Positions 48,101 through 60,640 of a DNA stretch of 64,000 bases are shown in pieces. The number at the start of each line of letters is the position of its first letter. The stretch's first letter is position 1. Under the pieces are notes generated by a model. The model was given only the letters and a program-made list of their open reading frames with translations. It had not been told where the DNA came from and made no database searches. This DNA is from Sphagnum compactum (taxonomy: Eukaryota > Bryophyta > Sphagnopsida > Sphagnales): assembly GCA_965153455.1 (NCBI GenBank), contig OZ234495.1, forward strand, positions 3,844,001-3,908,000, in the 5' to 3' direction. A program made the position numbers and the translations under genes.

Positions 48101-51100
48101 CATGTTTTAAGCCTCTTTGAAAGAGATTCTATTTCATTTTCATTCATTTTCCATCAGATTCTATTCAAACCCTCCATGATATAAAGTGCAAAACATATTG
48201 TTTTGCATTTGATCAACATAAAAGCATGGTAAAATTAAATCTATCCAATAGGTAGAATACTATTAGCAAAACTTAGTCTAGAATTCATCAAATTAAGGAT
48301 CCCAAGTCAAGTGTTCTACACTAGAATTTCACACTCAATTTTTCATCTCTACCAATACACAGGTGGCCCATTGAACCTAGAGGACATTGGTGACATGTTC
48401 AGCCCATTAGAATACTAGTGTTGTAATGTGGTGTTACTAATAGTATATTCATGTTGCAAGGTGATGTTAATAATTGAATATGGTTGTTGTGGTGGTAATG
48501 TGTTATTATTTGCATACCGCTATTGGGGTGCACAATTGTTGTTAGAATATTATTGTTGTTGGGGTTGTGTTGAGCCGTTGTCATTGGGATAATATTGTGA
48601 TGTTGGGCCATTGTTAATTAAAGTTTATGTGACTAAAGGCATTAATAGAAAATGGACATTTTGCAACTAGTTCCTTATAACTATTTGTTTTGTTGTAGGT
48701 GACATTTGTAGTTAAAATCTTAATAATTGTGTTGAACAAATCGCATGTGACATTAGTCACAAAAGATAAAAAATTTTGAATGAAAGAAAAAGTCAATGAA
48801 ATACACTTTCATCTTTTGACTGGCCATATATGTATTGTTGTTTGTGATTAGGATGCAACTTTTTTGGTGAATAATGGGAACAAGTGATGTGTTACCATGT
48901 GTTCCAACTTTTAATAATTTCAGATTTTACTTTAATTTTGAAATAATCTAAGACATTTAGTTTTTATGCTTGTATGGTTTTAGATTGTGACACATCATGT
49001 AATAAAAATTTGTCACCTGACATATTAATTGAAATTTTCCAAAATCAATTTAAATCAATATTTAGATATGTAGGTTGAACTAGGTAAGTAGGTAGGTAGG
49101 TGGGTAGGTACCTAGCTACCCACCCACCTAGGTTTACTTACCTTACATAGGTAGATAGGATCGACTACATACCCTTTTACTTAGGCTAAACACCTATTTA
49201 GATACGACCTAATTACCTACATGGGCTAAGTACTTACTTAGGTAAGTAGGTAAATAGGCTAAGGAGGTAGGTAAATTAGGTGTACATACATGAATATTTA
49301 TATTTTATTTTGGGTTTAGCCTTTTTGATTGGCTCATCCCATATGCCCATGTTTTTTAAGATGAAAATGTAAAACAAAACAACTTGCTTAACATTGATGG
49401 CATAATCAACCAATTGCCTTGAACTATAACCTTAGCAAATGGACACATACAAATTGGTGGCAAGCATAGAACGCACTTTCAAAATTTCCAAGCATACACA
49501 CAAGAAAGCAATCACACATTGACGATCTCTCAAATAGTTGATGTTGCATTGAATTTCATTCAACACAATTGCATCAATAGAATGGAATATTTTGCAACCC
49601 AAATAACAATGTAACAAACATCAAACCTCACAATCAATTTCATTCAAGCAATTGTATTCAACTTGACATGAACATGCACTCAACAAAATTCAAGTAGTTT
49701 CATTCAACTTCATACAAACATGCATTTAATTTTCACACTTCACACAAACATGTTACTAGCTTTAGTTATCGTTAGTAATTATTGCACACTCTTTTACATA
49801 ATGAAAAATGGTGTAGTATTTCTTCTCTCTTTCATGTGAATGTTGAGATTAAATTAATTTAGGCAACATGCTAACAATTTGTAGAACAAATCATGGGAAA
49901 AAACACCTCTAACATCCAATTTTCCACTATGTGCCATAGAATTAGCCATTCCACATTTCTACCAAGTAGCATCGATGGTTAGAAAATTGACAACAATCGA
50001 CTTAAATATACTTCAAAATTAGCAATTGGTTCATTTGGAAACTTGAAAATTCCTATCTTTCATGAAAAGTGTTGACCATGAGAAGAACAACAATGATAAA
50101 CAATAGTTGGTTGGAAGATATAGGTTGAATGTATGTGTATCTTGATAAGGTTTTGTCTAAAATACCATATGTCACCTTTTGAATATATGTTCACACTTAA
50201 GTTCACTCAACAAGGTACTTGTGGTCAAACATGAGATGTAATACCAATCAAAAATCTCAAAATGAAGTTTCAATTATGAGGTGGGTCCTTCTACAATTTA
50301 AACATGAATGGAAATTTTTAAAATCTCACATATGTTTTCATGTCTTTGGCAAGTATCTTCTTTCTTTTTTGTGTCATGAACATTATGAGCAAAAAATGAA
50401 AAGTACAAGTGATTTCTTGTATGGCATGTCCTAGTTAGAAAACCAAGCAAATGATGTTAGTGTCCATCTTGGCTAAACCTCAATGATTTCATGGCCTTCA
50501 TTCTAATCTTACCTCATTTCAATGTTCACTATCCTTGCATTTCATCTAATTTCAAGGTTTTTTTTTCTCAAATATTATTTTAATTTCCTAATGTCTACGA
50601 TCTAACCTCTATAGGTAGGAGGAGGAATTAAATGTTTGCATTGCATCTAAAAGTTATTCCCATATTTTATTCTTGTCCAAAATGACATTCCTTTGTTCAT
50701 AAGAACTTCCTTGAATTATGTTTGGATGGATTATGGAATTTAGATGTTATCATTTTTTTAGGTTGCACCATTTTTGTTGATTAATTGGTTGATAGTTGTT
50801 GCAGAATATTGTGAAACGTATGCCAAGGTTGAAGATATACTCGTGTGCAACTTATTTTCTACAACAATTGTTCATCATTTGGTTTGGTTTGTTTTCCAAA
50901 AGAAATAACAAAGAGAAACACATAGATTTATGACTTCCATTATTATGTAAGTGTTATTGCCAAGGTTCCTATATAATTTAATAGATACATATTTTTATTT
51001 TTATTTTGAAATTGTAAAGATTTAGTAATGGAACATGACATAATAAAATGGAAAACGACAATAATCGTGCTCTTATAATTAAGTCTTGTCATTTGCTTGT

Positions 51101-53769
51101 AAATTGAAATTGACCCACATAATCTTTGACTAATTCCACATCTAAAGTATGATTTGAATTGTAATTTGAAATAACTTAAACACTTGAATTGCTTAAACCT
51201 CTTACATAATGTTGAACTTAAAAAAGAACGACAATTAGGTTTTTCTATCTATTTTAATTTGATATTGTGTATCTCTTTTATGAACATGTTAGGGGTCAAT
51301 AAAATAAAAATTGTTCTTGAGTTTCTATTGAATATATACATGGCAACAATCTAAAAACATGATGTGTGTAGAAAATTATGTCAATATCTCAACGTGGTTT
51401 TTCATTCATTTTCAAAAAAATAATTCATTGTCACTTTTCTCACATTTATTGACCAAATTGAACTTATGGAAATTAGTTGTGTTGATATGTGAACTATATA
51501 GTTGCAACAATTAGCTGGTATCCTTTTACACTCTATTTTTTGGAGAACAAGATGTCAATCATTAGACCTAAAGTTTATGTACAATGAATGTGTTGCATTG
51601 TCTTTTTCAAAGTTTTTCAAAAATTCAACCAAAGGTTTGATTTTATTTTGTGTGTGTTTTTATTTTGTATTCATCATTTTTCCTAGTTTTTTTGGGACAC
51701 ATGGTTGAATTGTTCCATTACTACTAGTCTTTTGACATAAATTTAGTATGTTGGTTAATGCTTAACATGAAATTCCATCCATTATTGGGAGCTTATGCAA
51801 GTGATTGGGATGTTGTAGGTAGTCAATATAATACATTTTACTATTGAATATCCTTAATCATGTGTCCAACTATAGTTGTTCAATCCAAATTCCTAGTTTT
51901 GTGTTTGGTTTGTGTTTCTTATTTGTCAAATGTAAAACATCCATAACCTTATTGTTACGTGATCATTCAATTCTTTTTAGTTTGATTTAAGTTGTAGAAA
52001 TAAAGGGATATTTCATACTCATAAAAATGATGATAGTTTAATCATCTTGACAAAGTTTATTGTGTTGCCTTGGACATCATCATGAAACATTCACTTGGAA
52101 GAAGTTTTTCAGAAAATACAGATCATTCTTACACCTATGGAGAAAAATCATCTCTTGGCATTTTTTCCCACAACTTTATTTAGGGTGAAAAAATGGTTAG
52201 ATGGTTCAAAAGTGGCATTTGAGAGTCCATAATCTAACACTAGTGATTTTTTGTACAGTTTTAACAATTATCAAACCATAAATCCTATAATTATCCCTTA
52301 TGCTTTTAATCATAAATATTAATAAGCCAGCCTATGAATATCCCTAAACATGTGATTGATCAAAAAATTCATGCAAAAAATTAAAAATTTGAATGTGAAA
52401 TGAACTTTCAAGGGTAAAAATTTGCAACAATCATGTCATTTAAAACTTTTAAAAATTAAAAAATATATATATTAAGAAAGTTTCAATGCACTTCACTAGT
52501 AAATTTTTCATTTAATGATGCTTTATTTATTATTATTATTTTGACACTATTTTGACATAATTTTTGAGTCCACATTTTTTTTTTTAATGTAACAAATGTA
52601 GCATTGTCAATTCTAAAGTCCATTACAAGTCCATGATCTTCTTAGAATTCATCCAAAATTTTTGTATTGATTCCCATTGAAGTCTATAACAACATGAATA
52701 ATTAAAAATTGACAATGTTAATTTTGAATATGTTTTTAAATTTTGCGTTTGTATGTAATCAAAAAAAATTATAAGTATGATAGTCCAAAATGTCCACCTA
52801 TTCATGTTTTTACCCTTTAGGACTGATATACTTAAGTGCAACAATAAACAAATTAAATTTTTTAAAGTTATAACATGAACCTATTAACCTATGGTATAGG
52901 TTAGTATTTGCTTATAACACCATAATGTTTGTATGTCTATCTTAAGCATGACAATCAACCCGACTTTATTATAAGTCACCAAGTCAACTTGTTGTTGAAG
53001 GTTCCATTTAATATGAAATGACATGGCCAAAATATGACAAAAGTAGATGTGTAAATTCTAAAGTGTAAGTATGCATCATTTTGTGGAGATATCTCTGCAT
53101 TTTCATAGATATCTAATAGACGTGTGCAATGACCTTAGGTGCATAAAGTTGATCTATTTTACCTTATGTTTTGATTCTTACTTCTTTGAATATGTAGTGA
53201 CAAGAAAAATGTGATTCAGAATCCTTCATGTGATTTAAAATGTTTATAAAACTATTCCTTAATCTTGATTGTGCAACAAACTTTAATGAGGATTAAAGGA
53301 GGTGAAAATAGAAGAAAAGAAATATGACTTGCATTATCCCAGGTATACAAGAATTGAAATTGCTTAGTAGATAATGATACTAAACTTTCCATTCATTAAG
53401 GTGATTAAAGTGAAGCTAATAAGGGGTTTTGAAAACATAGGTTGGTTAAAAGAATGGGTTGCTAGTGATATTAACCCTATACAAAATGGATATGGTCGAA
53501 TTGGGAGAGGATATTTTGTCATTTGCATTTTTTGCTTAGGTGTGGCCAGTTCTTTCGAAACAACATGCACCATCTTCATGGGTTCATATCAGTGTCAAGC
53601 AAATGCTAGGTTTTTCCACACCCCACAATCTTAAATTTTTGAATTATGATTGGTTTGAAAATGATTTTTTTTTTGTTGACGCCCTTAAGTTCTATTTGTA
53701 GGTGTTTTGATCTTTCATACATTAAAGGCCACGACACAAGAAATTAAACCCAAAAGATTGCTAAATTTT
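48101..53769. other. AT-rich intergenic DNA, no gene recognised
   Basis: Short frames only, none with recognisable motifs. The Helitron may extend some way into it. Contains a TAGG/CCTA-rich block (49068-49290). Confidence 0.5.
49068..49290. repeat. TAGG/CCTA-rich low-complexity block
   Basis: Dense TAGGTAGG, GGTACCTAGC and TACCCACCCACCTAGG-like strings on both strands, able to pair with each other. Smaller relatives lie near 100-200 and 12130-12200. Confidence 0.75.
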
Positions 53770-54030
53770 TTGCAGATTGTTTAAAGTTGGATTGGAGATG
53801 AGGATAAAAATGTGGATGTTGAATCCATAGTAAAACAACTAAAAATTAATTGTCCAATTTGCATGGATGAAATTAAACTAAAGACTTCAACTATTTGTGG
53901 TCACATTATTTTTTTCAAGATTGTATTTGTAGTATAATCAATGCACAAAATAAGTCTCCCATATGTTAGGAAAAACTTAACCATAAGGATGTATACCGTG
54001 TGTACAATCAATTTAATATTGAATAAAATA
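53770..54030 (+). pseudogene. Decayed RING-finger (C3HC4) E3 ligase pseudogene
   Basis: The frame reads WIGDEDKNVDVESIVKQLK, then NCPICMDEIKLKTSTICGHI (Cys codons at 53851 and 53860). After a frameshift near 53912-53925 it resumes as INAQNKSPIC, a stop, and EKLNHKDVYRVY. The pattern CPIC...TICGH...NKxPIC is a RING domain of the small plant SLX8/RNF4-like type. One zinc ligand is lost (Cys to Ser in the last CPxC), a stop replaces the following residue, and the frame is broken. No intact gene surrounds it, so it is a fragment, possibly captured by a transposon. Confidence 0.7.
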
Positions 54031-56737
54031 ATTTATATTCATTTTAAGTGTGCAAAACATTTTTACATGTGGGGGCATTCTCAATGAATTATTTTTCTTC
54101 CACTTGCTTGGTGGCTAGTTTGTTGAGAAAAGAAAAGATTTTTGACTTTGGAATGGGGTGCTAGCAAGGTAAAGTAGATAGTCATTACTCTGTCACAAAA
54201 AAAAATTAGGCATAAACAAGTTTTGATGTATTGAAAATAGAATTTTTTATTTATTTAATGATTAGCATGAGGATAATTTTGCATTTTATCACAATGATGC
54301 TGATTAATCACATATTTAATGTGCATTCAAATATATATTTAAAAATAATTATAATCTTTTCCTACTTTTTAAGTTGTCCAAACTTTTACAAGTAGGTGAA
54401 AGTAGATGAATTATTGAATATTCTCCATTTTCAACAGGACACCTTTAAAATGTATTTGTAAGTTTTTTAAATTTAAATATCATAGTAAAATACATCAAAC
54501 TTTTGATGGAAAAGGATGTTTAAACTCAATTTGACTAGTCATTTTCAAACATACTTGTTATCTACTTGAATTGTGCCAAAGTTTCTCAAATTTTGTAATC
54601 ACCTCACTATAAATTCAAAGAAAAGCACCATGCTTTTATTATGTTATTTTTATAATTATTTTCAATCTACTTTCTTCTACTTATATAAAAAAACTAGACC
54701 TTTTTTTGACTAATTTTTATATACTTTACCATGTTTTCACCCAATGTTCATATTGATCATGTTAAGGGATTCAATATTCTCAAGAGGTGTTGCAAATACT
54801 AGCTAGACCTTCAAATGTGCAATTTGAAACAAATTAGCAACGATCATTGTCCATTGGGAAAAAAAATTATGGACTATGCACATCACTTTTTAGCATTTAC
54901 CCAATTAGAAGCTAATGAACAATTATTGAATGGCCATCTTCAGAGCCATAGAAGATTATTTGCAATAGAATGAATAATAGCCTTGGACAATTGTAATAAT
55001 AGCTTTTGATGGGGTTGTAATAGGTGTGGTGGAAGGCTTAAATTATGAGTATCAAGTGCATTATGGTCACTAATGACAATAAGCAAATTGTAACATCTAT
55101 GGTAGATGAAGGTTGTCATTTTCTTTTCACATTACTCTAAATGGCATGTATTTCTTGGAGTATGTTTTGTTCCTTTACTCATTCTTTTGCTTGTAAATCA
55201 AATCTTGCCTAATCACTAAAAAAACAGTAATACCCAATGATGTCAAATAATGTTCATAGTCTTGGCCATTAAAGTAGGATTTATTTTTAAAACTTCATAC
55301 CTCATAAATAACTACTTACAATGGTAACTTCCTTTTGATCTAGTGTCAAGACTTTATTATTCTCATAGACAAATAACCTATGTCCTTTTTCTTTGATTTG
55401 GCACGTGGGCATCATGGATGCAATGGAAGAAGTATCGCTATTTATTGGAGATTGCCACATAAGGTAAATTGTGTTAGTTGTGTTGCATTTTGAAATAAAG
55501 GTCCCAATATAGAAGCTAGGTTATCAAGCAAACTTTTCTCCCCTATGAACTTGAATTTAAGTGGATGTAGTCAAATTGTGGCACAAATTCACATTGAAAA
55601 AAAGTCTTGTCTACAAAAGTTGTGTTGTTTATTTAAAGAGAGACAATTATGGCGTATATAGCCACCCAAACCATAGATCTGTCTATGTTAATGTCTAGTT
55701 GGTACCACCCATCTTTTATTGGACAAACAAGTCATAACTTCAAGAATTTTCATGTATTAACATATTACATATCATTCCATGAACTATGTTCATTGTTTTG
55801 TGATCATGAATGTAGTATGGGCAAAATGAGTTAGTGTTTTAACATTAATGGTTTTTCTTTTCTCTATCTTGGAAAGCACATGATGAATTCACAATTGTTT
55901 CAATTCATTATCTTTGGAATGGTTGTGGTTATGGTTGCATGGTGCAATGCATTTTTGTTGGAAGAAAAAAAGAAGCTTCATCACAAAAATGAGCTGAACC
56001 CAAATAATGGTCAATGTGATTAAAACATCAACCAATGCAACAATATTTGGATGTACTTCCAAAGTCAAGGTCCAACCACACTATGAGGAGCCACACGTGC
56101 CCCCTTACACCACTACTTCTTTGTTGTTCTAAAAAATATATTTTTAGAATCGTTTTAATACGTCTTTAAAAAATTTAAAATTAAAATTCTTTTCTTGATA
56201 CTATTATGTTAAGGTGTATATTAAAAAAAATCCCAAAATATATCATAAAAAATATTTTCAAATTGTGCTTTTAGTGCAAACTATTTTTAAGCAATGGCAT
56301 TGTGGTGACAAGTCTTTTAAAATGTAAATTATGTATTTTTTACCCATTAGATTGATTTCCAATTTTTATGATATGTAAATAATTTATTCACAGTAACATT
56401 TTATAAAAAAATATTTTTATTTTTTACAATCCAAAATTCAAAAAATTAATTAGTAGTTACAACAACTAATGATACATGTTAGTATGATTGCACCCAATGA
56501 CAAGTCTTCTTCATGGATGTATATCAAGCAAAAGGAACTTGATGGGTATATTGTGTATTGTACAAATTATCTACTACCTTTGGAGACTTGGTCACAAATT
56601 TAGTAATCCCCCTTCATTTGTTTTTTTCTATTTGAGGTTGATTATTTTCAAACTTCCAAACCTTGTGGACCCACTTGCCATATCACTTAACTCAATTCCC
56701 AAATAATTAATTGAAATGTTTAATAAATATATTAAAT
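54031..56737. other. AT-rich intergenic DNA, no gene recognised
   Basis: No conserved reading frame seen on either strand. Confidence 0.5.
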
Positions 56738-56777
56738 AATTCCCAAATAACATAATTTAAATGTTTATTTGGGAATT
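56738..56777. repeat. 13-bp inverted repeat (hairpin)
   Basis: Arms AATTCCCAAATAA (56738-56750) and TTATTTGGGAATT (56765-56777) are exact reverse complements with a 14-base loop. It lies seven bases upstream of the near-palindromic MITE. Confidence 0.85.
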
Positions 56778-56784
56778 GAATATT

Positions 56785-57012
56785 AAGGTGTGTTATTGAC
56801 TCCTTTTATTCTAAATTTATTTTTAGATTTTAATTCAATTATCAACCATTGACATCCTAACTTCAAATACTACAAGTTAATATCACTTGTTTTTAGGTGT
56901 TGACCCATATTAAATATTAACTTGTAGTATTTGAAGTTAGGATGTCAATTGTTGATAATTGAACTAAAATTTAAAGATACATTTAGGATAAAAGGAGTCA
57001 ACAACACACCTT
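56785..57012. mobile_element. Near-palindromic MITE of 228 bp
   Basis: The two halves are inverted copies over about 95 bases each. The left end AAGGTGTGTTATTGACTCCT pairs with the right end AGGAGTCAACAACACACCTT, and the inner parts ATTGACATCCTAACTTCAAA and TTTGAAGTTAGGATGTCAAT pair as well. Few mismatches suggest a fairly recent fold-back element. Transcribed, it would form a long hairpin, a possible source of small RNA. Confidence 0.85.
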
Positions 57013-57365
57013 GAAATACTTTTGAAATAGTTTTAATAAAATGATACGGCATCATGGGATTGGTCAAACAATGTTTAATAACAGTAAAAAAATGTTAAAT
57101 TAATGTTTTTAAACATTGGTTATGGTGTTTAAAGAGTGCTTTTGTATAGTTTACATTTACTAAATTATTTTCAAATTTAATCAAGTTTGTCAAATCGATT
57201 TATAATAATGCTTAGTCTTGTCAAATCATTTTGTCTACTACATATCGATTTGCTAAGTAAAAAATTCCTTTTCCTAACAAGGACAATAAAAACATTTTGT
57301 AATCTTGATGGTATATATTACTTATTACTGCATTTTGTATTGCACCAAATCCTATTCCACCTCCA

Positions 57366-60300
57366 TCAACACAATTGCGTCACACACGGGCAATTGCTCA
57401 TGAAGGGGAGTATGTTCGAGCAATGCATGCATTGGCCCCCAACACTCCTACAACCCCATCAACTAAGACCATTATGGCCTTTTGCCATTTTCATCCATTG
57501 GCTGAGGTTGACCTCCCCCCTTTTGTCGATGAATTTCATCCAAAGACAGATTTTGTTTTGGATAGAAAGGCATTTATTTTTACTTTAGCATGTTCATCAC
57601 GTCTTTCATTCGATGGTTCTTCTAGTATGGTGTATGAACTCTTACGAGATTGTTTTGTCCCTGATGACTTTGCTAATGGTTTTGATTTTTAAAAAAAAAT
57701 ATGTGGGCACATTGTTTGTGGTCATATTCCTCCATTAGTATCATGCATGCTTGTTGCATCGTGACTATTGGCTTTAGAGAAACAAATTGAAGGCATTCGA
57801 CCCATTGCGATTGGAAAGGTGATTTATTGATTGGTTGCCCACACACTAATTATTCAATTCAAAGATACATTTGCAAAACAATTTAGTCCACACCAGTTTG
57901 GGGTGGTAATACCACGTGGGAACGAGACAATGGTTCATGGGGTTAAAGCTATGTTAGATCTACATCCAGAGTGGGTGGTATTATAGGTGGATGTTTGAAA
58001 TGCATTTAATTTAGTATTTCAAACAACCATTTTTCCGGAGTTGGGGTCTTGTATCAACACCTTGGATCAACCTTTCACAATTGTTCATTGGTTTTATGCA
58101 TGCCCATCTCCATTATATTTCTCAAAAGCTTCTAAACATGGGGATTTCACATTCATTTCATCCAAGTCTAGTACACAAAAGGGGGTGTCATGGATGCCAT
58201 GGAGTGCATTCATTTGAATGTTCATTCATGTATCTAACTTTTAGTTTAGTTTTAGTTCACTCTTAGTTAATTTCTAGTTAAGTTTTAGCTCACTTCCACT
58301 TAACTCATAGTTGATTTTTAGTTGACTTTAGTAAAGTGTTTGTTAAGTTCGAGTTAACTTACAGATAATTCCCAGTCAACTTCGAGTTAAATCCCAGTTA
58401 AGTCTTAGTTAACTCTTAGTCAAGTCCTAGTTAACTTTTAATCAAGTCCTAATTAACTCTGGTTAATTCCCAATTGATTCCTAATTAAATCTTAGTTAAC
58501 TTTCAATGAAGTTTCAATTAATTCATGTCTTTCAATTAGGAAGGTTCTCAAGAAGTTTTTTTATTCCATGCACACATAAAAGCTTCCTTAAGCTAAGTCC
58601 CCAAAGGGTTATAAATAAAAATAGGACCCATCACTTCCTTTAGTCTGTTCAACACCAATTTTAGGCATGATCTTGCACCATAGCCTTGTCATGTTCTTTT
58701 CACATTCATGTTTGCATATGTTAACATAATAAAAATATGTTTTCACATTTGTTTTGCACATCTTGTGTTTTTGTTCTTAGTTCTTATGTTCTTGTTTTTT
58801 AATTGCATAACTTTGATTTATTCCTTGTTTGAAAATTATACTTAAACCTTTCCTTTAACCTTTATTCTTGTGGATCTTTGTGTCTTTGACAAGGCGATCC
58901 TTTGGGAAGAGTGTTGTTTAGATTAGCTCATTTTTGTGTTTTTCCTCTTACTGCAGTAGCCCAACTTTTTATGTGTTTTTCTTTCATTGGTGGATGACAC
59001 CCACATATTTGGTCATGCCTTGGATGTGGTACCTATTTTTTTGAAATTACACGAAGAACTTATAGCAGTAAAACTTTTAGTGCAACCAACGAAGTGTGTA
59101 GCTTGGTCTCCACAAAGGTTAAACCAATTTATATCATTTCCTCCAAGTTTTCTTACACTTAAATCTAGTATTCGTATTCTCGGTGTTCTAATGGGTTCTT
59201 TGCCATTTGTGGAATCCTTTGTATCAAAAGCACTCTAAGGGGACCTCAACACGATATTTAACCTTCCTATGTTTATAGATCATGAGGTAGCTTTTGCGTT
59301 GTTTTCACTTTGTTATGCCTAGTGGCTGGGCTACCCATACTTTATTGTATATCCATTATAAGGTATCTTGTAACATTACACCGAATTTGATTCTCGTACC
59401 ATAACTATGTTGGAGAAACTATTAGGTATAAGATCCTTTGGCACCATAATGCCATTTGGCTCATCGTTAGGTCATTCTTCTTGCTTCTTTAGGGGGGCTA
59501 GGCCTTCCCTTAGTGGTTCATCTTGCTACCCCCGCCTTAGGATGTTGGGCTTTGATCACTCTTACACCAATCTTTCGTTTCTAGTAAGATGATCACCCTA
59601 TTTTTCTTGATGTGATGGCACATGTGAAGACCAATACTTATCCCTTTCAAGTAGCATTACAAGATACTTGTGCCATGTTACCTGAGGTCATCCGATCACA
59701 TGTCTTGCCTTTTGAAAGTTTAATGAACTATAATCCTATTTTCAGATGCAAACTTCTTTGATGGACCAACTACATGGCAAGAATTTACTTCATTTTTAGC
59801 AAACGCTCTTTCGGATGTCATGCAAGCATGTCTTCACTCTTGTGCAAACCCAACAACAAGGGCTTGGTTACTAGTTCATCTTAACACCCTTTCATTTTGT
59901 TTGTCCTCAACCCATTTCCTTACAGTGTTATGTATTCGTCTCAATATACCACATCTTACGGTAGCACATCTTTCACGATGTTAATGTGGTCATACCATCA
60001 ATGATTTTGGTATCCATTTATTACGTTGCCCATGCAAGAGTGAGCACATTGTAACCCATGATACGCGTTGAGATATCGTTGCAACTATCGTGTTGGAAAG
60101 TGGAACTCACATATAGAAAAAGGTTTCCCACCATTGCCCCCACCATACACAAAAATTGATATTGTTATCACCAAAGATTATTTTCAGACCTTGGTGGACA
60201 TTGTCATTGTTAACCAAATTCGTACAGATTTGGTGCAACGTGCTTCAAAGATGATAGTGCATGTAGCAACAATTGCCGCCCAAAACAAGGCACGATCCTA

Positions 60301-60600
60301 CACATAGTGAGCACTAGGAGATGATTTCATTCCCTTTGCCATAGAGACCTATGGTTGTCTCCATCCTTGTTTTGATCCTTTTTTACTTCTTGTGTACATG
60401 CTAATATAGCGCACCATCAGCAAACTTCCTTGATACCTTTGATGCTTATATCTTATTATAAGCAACAAATGTCGATAGCCTTCTAGTGTGCGCAAGCCAT
60501 TATGATTCTTCAATGAGTTGTCGCACTTAATCACAATTCGTCATCTTTTCCACACATATTAGCTAGTGCACCTCCATCACTAGTTGGTTTGTGGCATAGG
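57366..60600 (+). mobile_element. Decayed non-LTR-type reverse transcriptase element
   Basis: Plus-strand translation, broken by stops and frameshifts, gives a reverse transcriptase in order. First comes an N-terminal region (YVRAMHALAPNTPTTPS; SFDGSSSMVYELLRDCFVPD). Next are IEGIRPIAIGKVIY and FSPHQFGVVIPRGNETMVHG; motif A is a damaged L*VDV*NAFN near 57980-58010. After an insert, motif C is LVDDTHIFG (about 58980-59010), then LLVQPTKCVAWSPQ and IRILGVLMGSLPFVESFV. A C-terminal region (VDIVIVNQIRTDLVQRASKM) runs to about 60600. The VDD form of the catalytic box and absence of LTRs, integrase or gag point to a LINE-like element. About 700 bp (58.21-58.90 kb) interrupts it between motifs B and C. 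Confidence 0.75.
58236..58530. repeat. Degenerate tandem array with a roughly 12-bp period
   Basis: A run of variants of AGTTAACTTTTAGTCAAGTC with AGTTAA or AGTCAA spaced about every 12 bases for nearly 300 bp. It sits inside the insert that splits the reverse transcriptase. Confidence 0.85.
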
Positions 60601-60640
60601 ATGCCCTTTTAGCATTAGGGATGCCCTTTTAGCATTAGGT
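60601..60640. repeat. 20-bp tandem duplication
   Basis: ATGCCCTTTTAGCATTAGGG at 60601-60620 is repeated at 60621-60640 with one difference at the last base. Confidence 0.95.
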
